DNA of 64,000 bases from CAYNFP01 sp964396655 (GTDB lineage: Bacteria > Bacillota_I > Bacilli_A > RF39 > UBA660): contig CAYNFP010000006.1 in the NCBI GenBank assembly GCA_964396655.1, positions 1-64,000 of the forward strand, written 5' to 3'. The notes below the pieces were generated by a model, which saw only the letters and a program-made list of their open reading frames with translations, ran no database searches and was not told the origin of the DNA. The position numbers were made by a program, and so were the translations under genes. This document shows positions 26,649 through 35,885 of this stretch, one piece after another (position 1 is the stretch's first letter; every line of letters starts with the position of its first letter).

Positions 26649-28988
26649 TTACCTCGTATATATTAAAGCAATCCTTGTTGGAACTAAACTTTGAGTTGTA
26701 AAATTATTTCCTAATTGATATGTTGAGTTATATCCCCATGCCCACAAAACTCCGGTATTATCTACTCCTAATGAATGAGAACCACCAGCACTTATAGCAA
26801 TAAATTTTGTTCCTAAAATATTAGTTATTTTTTCTGGCAAAGTTCTTGTGGTTACACTATTATCTCCTAATTGACCATAATTGTTATATCCCCATACCCA
26901 TAATGAGCCTGCTTCATCTATTGCTAAATTATGACTTGCCCCAACAGCAACGATTAAAAATTTTGTGTTATCTATGTTTGTTATTTTTATAGGAATATTA
27001 CTATTATTTGTACTTCCATCTCCCAATTGACCATTACCATTATATCCCCATGCCCACAATGAACCAGCTTCATCTATTGCTATACTATGAGAGCCACCAG
27101 CCCATACAGAGACAAATTTTGTATTATCTGTATTTGTTATTTTTTTAGGAATATTACTATTATTTGTATTTCCGTTTCCTAATTGACCATAACTATTATA
27201 TCCCCATGCCCACAAAGCACCGGCTTCATCTATTGCTAAACTATGAAAATTTCCTCCGGCAACAGAAATAAATTTTGTGTTATCTGTATTTGTTATTTTT
27301 ATAGGAATGCTACTATTATTATTATTTCCATTTCCTAATTGGCCAAAATTATTGAGTCCCCATGCCCACAAAGCACCAACTTCATCTATTGCAAAGCCAT
27401 GAGATCCACCAGCACCTATAGCAACAAATTTTGTGTTATCTGTATTTGTTATTTTTGTTGGAATGTCAACCGAAGTTTTGTAGATGCCTAAACCATAATA
27501 ATTATATCCCCATGTCCATAGCGAACCATTTTCATCTATTCCAAGAACAAAATAGTAACTCGAAACACTTGTGGATATATTCATAAATTTTGCATTATCT
27601 GAATTAGTAATTCTTCTTGCAGAACCATAAGAAGCAGAAGAGCCATTTCCCAATTGACCATAACTACCATCTCCCCATACCCACAAATTATTTGAAGTAT
27701 CCAAAGAATATGAACTTGAATTTCCAGCATATAATTTATTTGCTTTTGAAGTAACTATAATAATTGGAATTAAACTTTGAGCTGTAATACCATTATGGCC
27801 TAATTGACCATATCCATTATATCCCCAAATAAATACATTTCCAGCTTCATCTATTGCTTGAGTATGATAATCTCCCATTGATATGCTCACAAATTTTTTC
27901 CCCTCAGGGTTGATTATTTTTACTGGCGAAATTCTTGCGGTCGTACTATTATCTCCCAATTGGCCATGATTGTTATATCCCCACATCCAAAGAGCACCAG
28001 CTTCATCAATAGCTCCCATATGATATTTTCCTGTTGCAACATTAACAAATTTTGTGTTATCTGTATTTGTTATTTGCGTAGGCACTTTAGTAGCTCCAGT
28101 TGATCCATTGCCTAATTGACCATATGTATCATCGCCCCAAGTGTAAAGATAACCATTAGTATCTATAGCCGCAGAATATAAATAGCCTGCTGCTACTTTT
28201 TTATAAGTGTTTGCTGTTATTATTATAGGTATTTTACTAATTGCTGTACTATTATTTCCAAGTTCATAAGAAGAATTATCTCCCCATGCCCATAATGACC
28301 CAGCTTCATCTATTGCTAATGAATGTGTATGATATGATGAAATACTAACAAAATCAGTATTTGAAGTATTTATTATTTCCACTGGTGAAACTTTAGTAGT
28401 TGTACTATTATCACCTAATTGTCCTGATCCATTAGCTCCCCATGCCCACAATGAACCATTTTCATCTATTGCTAATGAATAAACCCTACTTGCTACTACT
28501 TCCACAAAATCGGTACCTTCTGTATTTGTTATTTTCGTTGGCAAAGTACTAGCAGTTGAACTGCCATTACCTAATTGTCCATAATTATTACACCCAAAAG
28601 CCCATAACGAACCAGCTTCATCTATTGCCAAACTATGATTAATACCCGAAGATATCTTTATAAATTTTGTGTTATCAGTATTAACTACTTTTACTGGTAT
28701 ATAAGAAATCGAATTGCTCCCGATTCCTAATTGGCCACAATCATTATACCCCCAAGCCATTAATTCACCTTTAGCATTAATTAAAAAAGATTGATTATTT
28801 CCACTATATATAATTTTCTGATATCCAGCAGTGGATGTAATACCACTTATTTCTTCTTTTCCATTTTCTACAATTGTGTCTACAAATCTAGCTTTCTGTG
28901 TATATATTGCAAGTAAAGAAACTAGTGTTAATAAAAACACTAGTAAAAAGGAATATACTATCGTCATTGAAGCAAACCCTTTTTTCAT
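26649..28988 (-). CDS. Pilin-like N-terminus fused to 14 RCC1 repeats
   Basis: The 779-residue protein starts MKKGFASMTIVYSFLLVF, a basic start, a glycine and a long hydrophobic helix like a type IV prepilin, though Glu5 is replaced (FASMT). From about residue 55 to the end there are fourteen RCC1-type repeats of about 50 residues, each with WGxNxxGQLG and, between them, a HSLAIDEAGSLW-like strand. Fourteen repeats would fold as two seven-bladed propellers. It is the first gene of an operon with two ordinary pilin-like genes, which suggests a large tip or minor pilin with a binding head. Confidence 0.9.
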   Translation of the reverse strand: MKKGFASMTIVYSFLLVFLLTLVSLLAIYTQKARFVDTIVENGKEEISGITSTAGYQKIIYSGNNQSFLINAKGELMAWGYNDCGQLGIGSNSISYIPVKVVNTDNTKFIKISSGINHSLAIDEAGSLWAFGCNNYGQLGNGSSTASTLPTKITNTEGTDFVEVVASRVYSLAIDENGSLWAWGANGSGQLGDNSTTTKVSPVEIINTSNTDFVSISSYHTHSLAIDEAGSLWAWGDNSSYELGNNSTAISKIPIIITANTYKKVAAGYLYSAAIDTNGYLYTWGDDTYGQLGNGSTGATKVPTQITNTDNTKFVNVATGKYHMGAIDEAGALWMWGYNNHGQLGDNSTTARISPVKIINPEGKKFVSISMGDYHTQAIDEAGNVFIWGYNGYGQLGHNGITAQSLIPIIIVTSKANKLYAGNSSSYSLDTSNNLWVWGDGSYGQLGNGSSASYGSARRITNSDNAKFMNISTSVSSYYFVLGIDENGSLWTWGYNYYGLGIYKTSVDIPTKITNTDNTKFVAIGAGGSHGFAIDEVGALWAWGLNNFGQLGNGNNNNSSIPIKITNTDNTKFISVAGGNFHSLAIDEAGALWAWGYNSYGQLGNGNTNNSNIPKKITNTDNTKFVSVWAGGSHSIAIDEAGSLWAWGYNGNGQLGDGSTNNSNIPIKITNIDNTKFLIVAVGASHNLAIDEAGSLWVWGYNNYGQLGDNSVTTRTLPEKITNILGTKFIAISAGGSHSLGVDNTGVLWAWGYNSTYQLGNNFTTQSLVPTRIALIYTR

Positions 28989-29092
28989 ACTTTCACCTAT
29001 TATAAATTATAAATCATTTTATACCAAAAATCAAAGTATTTATATCACCCAATAAATAATAGTCTTATATAATATATTAGGGTGTATTGTCT

Positions 29093-29296
29093 ATGAAAAA
29101 CTTTAATAATTTATATGAATTATACAAAAAAAATAAAGAAATATTTGATGTAGTTATAATTTTAATTTTATGTTTACTTCTAGTATGGCAAATTATATTT
29201 ACATTAATATTTCCTTTAAGAATAAATGTTATCATACTTCTTATTCTTATTATACTAATTATTTTCTTCTTCTTTAAGATTTATAGACGTAATTAA
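29093..29296 (+). CDS. Small two-helix membrane protein
   Basis: The 67-residue product has two hydrophobic segments (about residues 20-40 and 44-62) and a basic end. AGGGTG lies 8 bases before the ATG and a TATAAT box at 29068-29073. Its 3' end overlaps the end of the convergent ysxE-like gene by 42 bases. A TTG at 29087 is an alternative start. No family is recognised. Confidence 0.5.
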   Translation: MKNFNNLYELYKKNKEIFDVVIILILCLLLVWQIIFTLIFPLRINVIILLILIILIIFFFFKIYRRN

Positions 29297-30106
29297 TTCA
29301 TTAGTGTAATAAATTTTATTTATTATTTGTTTAATATTTCTGGTGTTTAATAATTCATTATCAAGTTCTTCAATTTTAGGTGGAATAGATATTAATATGA
29401 AAAATAATTTCTTTTCTTCTTTAGTAAGGGTAAATTCTTTACTATATTCTTCATATACGCTAGTAAAATCACTATTTATTTTATCATCATTATATAATTT
29501 ATATAAATCCAGTACAGGTGTATCAACCACATAATTATCCCAATTTATAAGATAATCTTCTTCCCCATTTATTAAATGTTCTAACTTAGGATTATTGTGT
29601 ACAACAACAACTCTTTCTTTGGGTTTGTTTTCTACTAACTTGAACCAATTTTTTAATTCTTTTTTCGAATAGTTTATAGCGCCATTTATAATACTATAAT
29701 TCCTTTGAATTAAATAATGAGAAGGAGATGGATATATTTCCATTTCAATTTCTTCAATTAATTTAGTGTAATAATCCTCAATATATTCAATTTTATCACT
29801 TAATTTTTCATATATTTCTCTATATTTATTTTTACTAACATCTTTATAATAAGCAGTTTTATAATGAAGATTAGATAATACTCTAGCTAAATCTAAGTGT
29901 TTATTATAATTATTCTTCTTAACTTCATTTATATATTCATATTTAAATCCATTATCCGTTTTATCTATTATTTTAGGAATATTATTAAAATTTCTTGTTC
30001 TTAAATATTCAAATAATTCCTCTATATTTTTTTCACTTGGCTTTAATATATATTTTGTATTATCTTCTTCAATTATCTTAGCTCTATTTTTTAAAATACT
30101 ATTCAT
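29255..30106 (-). CDS. ysxE: YsxE/CotS-like spore coat protein with a degenerate kinase fold
   Basis: The 283-residue protein has an aminoglycoside-phosphotransferase-like layout: an N-lobe start (TKYILKPSEKNI), a C-lobe segment VVVHNNPKLEHLI followed by YLINWDNYVVDTPVLDLYKL. The catalytic HxDxxxxN becomes HNNPKLEH, so the key Asp and Asn are lost and it is probably not an active kinase. In Bacillus, ysxE directly follows spoVID, as here (8-base overlap), and encodes a spore coat protein of this family. Assignment rests on that position plus the fold pattern. Confidence 0.75.
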   Translation of the reverse strand: MNSILKNRAKIIEEDNTKYILKPSEKNIEELFEYLRTRNFNNIPKIIDKTDNGFKYEYINEVKKNNYNKHLDLARVLSNLHYKTAYYKDVSKNKYREIYEKLSDKIEYIEDYYTKLIEEIEMEIYPSPSHYLIQRNYSIINGAINYSKKELKNWFKLVENKPKERVVVVHNNPKLEHLINGEEDYLINWDNYVVDTPVLDLYKLYNDDKINSDFTSVYEEYSKEFTLTKEEKKLFFILISIPPKIEELDNELLNTRNIKQIINKIYYTNELITSINLKEEENN

Positions 30107-30743
30107 TTTTTATAAAAGGAACTAATATTTTATCTCCAATATTTAAAGATTCAACATTATTATATTCTTTTATATTATCTAGACTTACTTTATATTTGTT
30201 TGCAATTGATTCAAGTGTATCTTCATTTCTTACTATATGAACTTTATAAGTTGTAAATTCATTTGTAGTATTAATATTGGATAATAAGTTATTTATTGTA
30301 CTATTATCAACTTCATTTGTAACAGGATTTATATAGGTTTGGGTATCTCCTTCTAAATTAATTTCTTCTTCATTTAATTCAACTTCATTTTCTATGGCGG
30401 TTTCTACATTTCTTTCTTCCACCATCTCTTCTTCATATTCCATATTTAAATCGACATTAAAAGTAAAAGTATCTTCTTTAAAAGTATATTTAAAATCATC
30501 TAATAATAAATTTATAGTTTCTTTCTTTATTCTATCGCTTAAAGCTATACTAAACGGAATATTATAATAAAATTCTTCATTAATAACACTTGCTTCTGTC
30601 ATTTTATATGCACCACTCAAATAAAAATTACCCTCTACTATATCATCCATTATTTTATAATCATGAGTAAGAGATATATCGGTTATTTCAGCAATTTTAG
30701 TTTTAAATATAATGCTTTTTTTAAACGGAATTATATTATTCAT
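30099..30743 (-). CDS. spoVID: SpoVID-like spore coat morphogenesis protein with LysM domain
   Basis: The 214-residue protein has an N-terminal beta-rich domain (KKSIIFKTKIAEITDISL, then EGNFYLSGAYKM) that follows the pattern of SpoVID, an acidic linker rich in glutamate, and a C-terminal LysM (THRough VHIVRNEDTLESIANKY and LNIGDKILVP). SpoVID drives encasement of the spore by coat proteins; Bacillus members are longer (about 570 residues). It precedes a ysxE-like gene, the conserved order. Its ribosome site lies inside a hairpin after lon. Confidence 0.78.
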   Translation of the reverse strand: MNNIIPFKKSIIFKTKIAEITDISLTHDYKIMDDIVEGNFYLSGAYKMTEASVINEEFYYNIPFSIALSDRIKKETINLLLDDFKYTFKEDTFTFNVDLNMEYEEEMVEERNVETAIENEVELNEEEINLEGDTQTYINPVTNEVDNSTINNLLSNINTTNEFTTYKVHIVRNEDTLESIANKYKVSLDNIKEYNNVESLNIGDKILVPFIKNE

Positions 30744-30747
30744 AAAA

Positions 30748-30786
30748 AAACTCTCCTTTCATTTAAATATATGAAAGAAAGAGTTT
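30748..30786 (-). terminator. Terminator-like hairpin after lon covering the spoVID ribosome site
   Basis: On the minus strand the arm AAACTCTTTCTTTCAT pairs with ATGAAAGGAGAGTTT (one mismatch) and is followed by a T run directly before the spoVID ATG. The 3' arm contains the AGGAGAG ribosome site, so any read-through message would have the site paired. Confidence 0.75.
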
Positions 30787-30787
30787 A

Positions 30788-33109
30788 TTATGATTTAAAA
30801 ATATCTTTAAATATCGCTATATAATTTTTTACATACTTAATTTTTAAATCTTGAATTATTTTTTTATCTAATTCCTCAACATCTACTTTATTATCAATTG
30901 GTAAGTATACTTTTTTAATTCCATATTTTGAAGCAATCATTAATTTATCTTTTATACCACCTACTCTTAATATATCGCCTTTTAAAGTAATTTCTCCTGT
31001 CATTGATATATCAGAAGGAATTTTTTGTTTTAATAAATCACTAATAATAGCTGAAGTAATAGCACTTCCTGCTGAAGGACCATCTTTATAAATAGCGCCT
31101 TCTCTTAAATTAATATGAAAGTCTTTTTCTTTAAACATTTCTTTTTTTAAATTAAATTTATCCATATTGGTTTTAATATAACTTAAAGCTATTTCGATAC
31201 TTTCATTTAATACATTACCTAAACTACCAGTAGATTTAAATAAATTAGTTCCTGGATAATTATTAACTTCTATTTCTATAATTGAGCCACCTAAAGATGT
31301 ACAAGCAAGAGCTTTAATTAAACCATAATCATTTATTTCTTCTATTTTTCTAGGATATTTTGATGTTTTAAGATATTTAGCAATATCTTCTTTTTTAATA
31401 ATTATATTTTTAATTTTTTTGTGTTCTTTTTTATAATCAGTTATAATCTTCCTAATTATTTTATTTACTAATCTATCTAGTTCTCTTACTCCATTTTCTT
31501 TAGTATATTCATCTATTATTTTATTTATAGCTTCATCTGTAAATTTTAAATCTGTTTCTTTTATATTATTATTTAACAAAATCTTTTTAATTAAATAATC
31601 TTTACAAATTCTAAATTTTTCTTCTTCTGTATAACCACTTATATTAATTATTTCAAGTCTATCAAATAAAGCTTCTGGTATATTCATTATGTCATTGGCG
31701 GTTACTATAAATAAAACTTCACTTAAATCTGTTTCTTCATCAATATAATTATCAACAAACTTCATATTTTGAGTTTGATCTAATACTTCAAGTAATGCAG
31801 AAGCTGGGTCTCCTCTAAAATCTTTTGTAAGTTTATCTATTTCATCTAATAAGAATACTGGATTTTTAACACCCGCTTTAATTAAGCCAGAAATAATTTT
31901 ACCTGGATTTGATCCAATATAAGTTCTTCTGTGCCCTAATATTTCTGAAGTATCATTCATACCACCTAAAGAAACTTTAACAAATTCCTTTCCTAAAGAA
32001 GCGGCTACTGAAGATGCAAAGGTTGTTTTTCCAACTCCTGGAGGACCTACTAAACATATAATTGAACTTTTAGAATGTGAACAATTTTCTTTTACTGCTA
32101 TATATTCAACAATTCTAGATTTTACTTCTTCTAATCCATAATGAGATTTATTTAAACTTTCTTCAATTTGTTTTAAATCAGTAATGTCTTTAGTTCTTTT
32201 ATCCCAAGGTATTTTTAATAAATAATCTATATAATTTCTTGTAACACTTAATTCAGGAGAAGACTCTGGTATAATTTTATATTTTTCTATTTCATTTTTT
32301 AATTTATCTTTAATTTTAGTAGGTAATTTTATATTATTCATTTTTTTATAAAATTCATCTACATCTATATTTTTATTATCTCTTTCTCCTAATTCTTCTC
32401 TTATTACTTTAATTTTTTCTTTTAAAATAAATTCTTTTTGAGCATCATCTAGTTCTTGTTTTAAATCTCTATCAAGTTTGTTTTCAAGTTCATAAATAGC
32501 TGTTTCAATAGATATTTCTTTTATTAAATATTTAGCTCTGCTTATTGGACTTGCATCTAACATTAAGTTTATCTTTTTATCAAAATTAAGAGGTAAAAAA
32601 TTAGCTATTATATCTGTTAATTTATCTAAATCTATTATTCCTTTTATTTGGGACATAATAGAATTTGATATATGAGAACATGTGTTAATATAGTTATCTA
32701 ACTCAGCCATTAATTTTCTTAATACTGCTGTTTCTTCTATTTCATCAACTTCAGATATCCCTATAGGAGTTACAATACTCTCTAGCACATCTTCTTCATT
32801 GGAATAATTTACATAACTATAAACTTTTACTCTTTCAATTCCGCTTATTACTACTCTTGAACTTCCATTAGGAAGTTCTATACAACTTCTTATTTTACCA
32901 GTTACACCTATCTTAGGTAAGTCACTTGTATCTGGCCTTTCCTCTAAAGCATTTATAGGGCATACAATTAAAACTTCATCATCATGATATAACTTTGATA
33001 TATTTATAACTTTCTTACTTATAGGATTACTTAACTCAACTCTGACTTCTTGATTGGGAAGTAATATTAAACCTTTTAGCAAGATTACTGGCAAGTTAGT
33101 TTTAATCAT
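30788..33109 (-). CDS. lon: ATP-dependent protease Lon
   Basis: The 773-residue cytoplasmic protease has the N-terminal substrate-binding domain, an AAA+ module with Walker A GPPGVGKTT and Walker B VFLLDEIDK, and a C-terminal protease domain with the catalytic serine in KDGPSAGSA and the catalytic lysine in GGIKDKLMIA. Length is normal for Lon. I use the ATG at 33109 (GGAGG 5 bases upstream); a GTG four codons earlier overlaps the ribosome site. It degrades misfolded and regulatory proteins. Confidence 0.98.
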   Translation of the reverse strand: MIKTNLPVILLKGLILLPNQEVRVELSNPISKKVINISKLYHDDEVLIVCPINALEERPDTSDLPKIGVTGKIRSCIELPNGSSRVVISGIERVKVYSYVNYSNEEDVLESIVTPIGISEVDEIEETAVLRKLMAELDNYINTCSHISNSIMSQIKGIIDLDKLTDIIANFLPLNFDKKINLMLDASPISRAKYLIKEISIETAIYELENKLDRDLKQELDDAQKEFILKEKIKVIREELGERDNKNIDVDEFYKKMNNIKLPTKIKDKLKNEIEKYKIIPESSPELSVTRNYIDYLLKIPWDKRTKDITDLKQIEESLNKSHYGLEEVKSRIVEYIAVKENCSHSKSSIICLVGPPGVGKTTFASSVAASLGKEFVKVSLGGMNDTSEILGHRRTYIGSNPGKIISGLIKAGVKNPVFLLDEIDKLTKDFRGDPASALLEVLDQTQNMKFVDNYIDEETDLSEVLFIVTANDIMNIPEALFDRLEIINISGYTEEEKFRICKDYLIKKILLNNNIKETDLKFTDEAINKIIDEYTKENGVRELDRLVNKIIRKIITDYKKEHKKIKNIIIKKEDIAKYLKTSKYPRKIEEINDYGLIKALACTSLGGSIIEIEVNNYPGTNLFKSTGSLGNVLNESIEIALSYIKTNMDKFNLKKEMFKEKDFHINLREGAIYKDGPSAGSAITSAIISDLLKQKIPSDISMTGEITLKGDILRVGGIKDKLMIASKYGIKKVYLPIDNKVDVEELDKKIIQDLKIKYVKNYIAIFKDIFKS

Positions 33110-33164
33110 AATTACCTCCACTTGACTTAATATTATAAGTTCTAAAAAGACAATTGTCTATACA

Positions 33165-33193
33165 AAAAAAGAATTTTTTTCAAATTCTTTTTT
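33165..33193. terminator. Terminator between holA and lon
   Basis: A 12-bp perfect stem AAAAAAGAATTT/AAATTCTTTTTT with loop TTTTC lies 5 bases after the holA stop; runs of A and T on both arms allow termination on either strand. Confidence 0.8.
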
Positions 33194-33197
33194 ATTA

Positions 33198-34133
33198 TCA
33201 CAATTTAAGAAAAAAATCTTCTAAAATGCTTGACTTTTCCTGTTCTCCGGTTTTTATTTTTATATCAATTTCGGATAGTTCTAACAATATATCTAATATC
33301 TTTTCTTCTTTATATAAGTTTATTTTTTTAAGTATCATTTCAGTTTTATAAGGATGAGCATTTAAGTATTTGGCAATTTCAAATTTGTTTTTTCCGTCTT
33401 TTGATAATACACATACCTGATACATAAATCTAAACTGACTTGATATTAAAGCAAGTATCGCTATTTCATCTGCTCCAATACTTTTAATATCTTTATATAA
33501 TTTAAATATTTCTTCTTTATTATTAACAATAACAGCATCAAGTAATTTAAATATGTTATCTTCTGGCACTCTTGAAGTTACATTTATTACATCATCTAAA
33601 GTAATATTTTTATCATCTAATTTATATAATTTTAATTTCTTAATTTCATTATTATATAAGCCATAATTGGTTTGTAAATATTCAAACATTTTTCTGATAG
33701 CTGCTTCCTCTATTATATAGTTATCTTTTTTAAAAGATTCTTTTATATATCTTATAGCATCTGATTCGGTAAATGAATTAAATTCTAATGTTTCATATTT
33801 TTCTTTTATTAATTTAATTACTTTTTTTCTTTCATCAATATTTTCTTCATTTAAAACTAAGAATAAAAAAGTATTTGGATTTGGATTTAATAAATAATCG
33901 TTAAATATTTTATTATCTATAGTTTCTTTACTACCTAAAAATTTAGAATTATATAAAATTACTAATTTAGTATCACCAAATAAATCTAAATATGAACATT
34001 CTTCAACTAAAGAAGTTATTTCAATTTCTTCATAATTATACTTAATTACATTATTTATTTTTTTATCACTTATAAATTTATTTATATAATCTTCTATTAA
34101 TTCTAATTGTATTCCATATAAAACTTTAATCAT
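33198..34133 (-). CDS. holA: DNA polymerase III subunit delta
   Basis: The 311-residue clamp-loader subunit shows the HolA pattern: MIKVLYGIQLELIEDYINKF at the N-terminus, a degenerate AAA+ fold with NTFLFLVLNEENIDERKKVIKLI, and a C-terminal collar with SQFRFMYQV and LNAHPYKTEMILKKI, the typical last motif. The ATG at 34133 has GGAGTT 7 bases upstream. The stop is TGA. It opens the sliding clamp within the clamp loader. Confidence 0.93.
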   Translation of the reverse strand: MIKVLYGIQLELIEDYINKFISDKKINNVIKYNYEEIEITSLVEECSYLDLFGDTKLVILYNSKFLGSKETIDNKIFNDYLLNPNPNTFLFLVLNEENIDERKKVIKLIKEKYETLEFNSFTESDAIRYIKESFKKDNYIIEEAAIRKMFEYLQTNYGLYNNEIKKLKLYKLDDKNITLDDVINVTSRVPEDNIFKLLDAVIVNNKEEIFKLYKDIKSIGADEIAILALISSQFRFMYQVCVLSKDGKNKFEIAKYLNAHPYKTEMILKKINLYKEEKILDILLELSEIDIKIKTGEQEKSSILEDFFLKL

Positions 34134-34176
34134 TTTAAACTCCATAAGTTTATTCTATCAAAAAAAAAAGTAAATG

Positions 34177-34650
34177 TTAATTAACATTTACAATTTTAAC
34201 TTTATAAACTCCATCTGGTGAGCACACTTCAACAGTTGCTCCAACTCTTTTATTTAAAATAGCAGCTGCAATTGGACTTTCATTTGATATTTTATTATTA
34301 AATGGATCAGCCTCAGCACTTCCAACTATTCTATATTCTTCAGTATCATCATCCCCATCATACTGTAACATAACAGTTGAACCAATACCAACTGTACCTT
34401 CTTCTTTAGCATTTTCATCTATAATAACAGCATGCTCTAAAGAATATTCAATTTGTTTGATTCTGCTTTCTACTGATTCTTGTTCATTTAAGGCAGCATC
34501 GTATTCTGCATTCTCAGATAAATCTCCTAAAGCTCTTGCTTCTTTTAAAGAATTCATTACTTCTGGTCTTTTTTCTAATTTTAAATAATTTAATTCGTTT
34601 TCTAAATCTAAGTAACCTTCACTTGTAAGAAAAATTTCTTTGCTTTTCAT
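34177..34650 (-). CDS. greA: Transcription elongation factor GreA
   Basis: The 157-residue factor has the N-terminal coiled coil (LDLENELNYLKLEKRPEVM, EARALGDLSENAEYDAAL with the acidic tip) and the C-terminal FKBP-like domain (YRIVGSAEADPFNNKISNESP). It stimulates transcript cleavage in backtracked RNA polymerase. The ATG at 34650 follows GAGGAGA; the reading frame extends upstream to 34710 but without a site. It has its own promoter and follows trhP2; the udk gene found between them in Bacillus is absent. Confidence 0.97.
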   Translation of the reverse strand: MKSKEIFLTSEGYLDLENELNYLKLEKRPEVMNSLKEARALGDLSENAEYDAALNEQESVESRIKQIEYSLEHAVIIDENAKEEGTVGIGSTVMLQYDGDDDTEEYRIVGSAEADPFNNKISNESPIAAAILNKRVGATVEVCSPDGVYKVKIVNVN

Positions 34651-34681
34651 TTTTTTTGGTTCTCTCCTCTTCGTCCAGAAT

Positions 34682-34710
34682 ATGATACTATAAAACATAT
34701 CATTTGTCAA
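34682..34710 (-). promoter_or_regulatory. greA promoter
   Basis: TTGACA (34705-34710), 17 bases and TATCAT (34682-34687) on the minus strand. The -35 box overlaps the trhP2 stop codon, so greA can be transcribed separately from the upstream operon. Confidence 0.8.
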
Positions 34711-35885
34711 GAAATTTTAACTCTCAAAATATCCCCTTTTTTTACAAGCTTAGGAATGTTTATTTTTAAAATTTCTTGAGGGTGTCTAGCAGCATCAATA
34801 CTTTCATTTTTTTCATTTAATATTTTATTAACTTTGAATGTAAATGATTCTATATTTGGCCCAAATACTTCAATTTTTTTACCAATTTCAAAATAATTTC
34901 TTTGTTCAATTATGGCCATTTTATTTTCTTTATCATAATCAATAACAATTCCCAAAAAATCTTGGTTAGAAACTTCTTCTCTTCCAGAAAAATATTGTTC
35001 TTGAACTTTGGGATATTTATTATAAAATTGAGATGTATTTTCTCTATTAGCACATCTATTTAACACATTCTTATAATATTTTATATCTTTTTTAGTTAAT
35101 TTATTCTCCACAATTTTATCAATTAAATTTCTATAAGCATTTGTAACAGTTGCGATATAGTATAAACTTTTCATTCTTCCTTCTATTTTAAATGATTCGA
35201 TGCCTATTTTAATCATATTTTCAATATAATCAACCATATTTAAATCTTTTGAAGACATCGCAAATATCTCTTCATTTTCACCTTTAAAAGAAAATCTACA
35301 TATTTGACTACATCCGCCTCTATTTGAATCTCTTAATGTTACATAATTGGACATAACACATCTTCCACTATATGAAGTGCACATTGCACCATGAATAAAT
35401 GTCTCAACTTCTATATCAGAATTTTTCTTTATGTCTATTATATCTTCTCTTGAACATTCTCTTCCTAATACTACTCTATAAGCACCTAAAGACTTCCAAA
35501 AGTTAGCTGTTTCATAATTGGTGGTAGACATTTGAGTAGATATAAAAAATGGTGTTTTTATTTTTAATTCTTTAATTCTTGATATTACTCCAAAATCACT
35601 AACTATTAATGAATCCACTCCAATTTTTTCTAAAGATTTTAAATACTCATCTAAATTCTTAAAATCTTCATTATGAAATATCATATTAACTGTCACATAT
35701 ATTTTTTTATTTAAATTATGAGCATAAGTACAAGCTTCCTTTATATTATCTAAACTAAAATTATTTGCATTTGCTCTAAGAGAATAGTCATACCCCCCAA
35801 AATATACTGCATCTGCTCCATAGTCTAATGCCCACTTTAGTCTGTTTAGATCTCCAGCAGGTGCTAAAAGTTCTGGTTTATTCAT
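34707..35885 (-). CDS. trhP2: U32 family tRNA hydroxylation protein TrhP2
   Basis: The 392-residue protein belongs to peptidase family U32: PELLAPAGDLNRLKWALDYG at the start, AVYFGG, and the signature FIHGAMCTSYSGRCVMSN followed by GGCSQICR, whose cysteines would bind an iron-sulfur cluster. In Bacillus the orthologue YrrO acts with YrrN to make 5-hydroxyuridine at tRNA position 34. It overlaps the upstream trhP1-like gene by 4 bases and follows the methyltransferase gene of the same pathway. Confidence 0.92.
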   Translation of the reverse strand: MNKPELLAPAGDLNRLKWALDYGADAVYFGGYDYSLRANANNFSLDNIKEACTYAHNLNKKIYVTVNMIFHNEDFKNLDEYLKSLEKIGVDSLIVSDFGVISRIKELKIKTPFFISTQMSTTNYETANFWKSLGAYRVVLGRECSREDIIDIKKNSDIEVETFIHGAMCTSYSGRCVMSNYVTLRDSNRGGCSQICRFSFKGENEEIFAMSSKDLNMVDYIENMIKIGIESFKIEGRMKSLYYIATVTNAYRNLIDKIVENKLTKKDIKYYKNVLNRCANRENTSQFYNKYPKVQEQYFSGREEVSNQDFLGIVIDYDKENKMAIIEQRNYFEIGKKIEVFGPNIESFTFKVNKILNEKNESIDAARHPQEILKINIPKLVKKGDILRVKIS

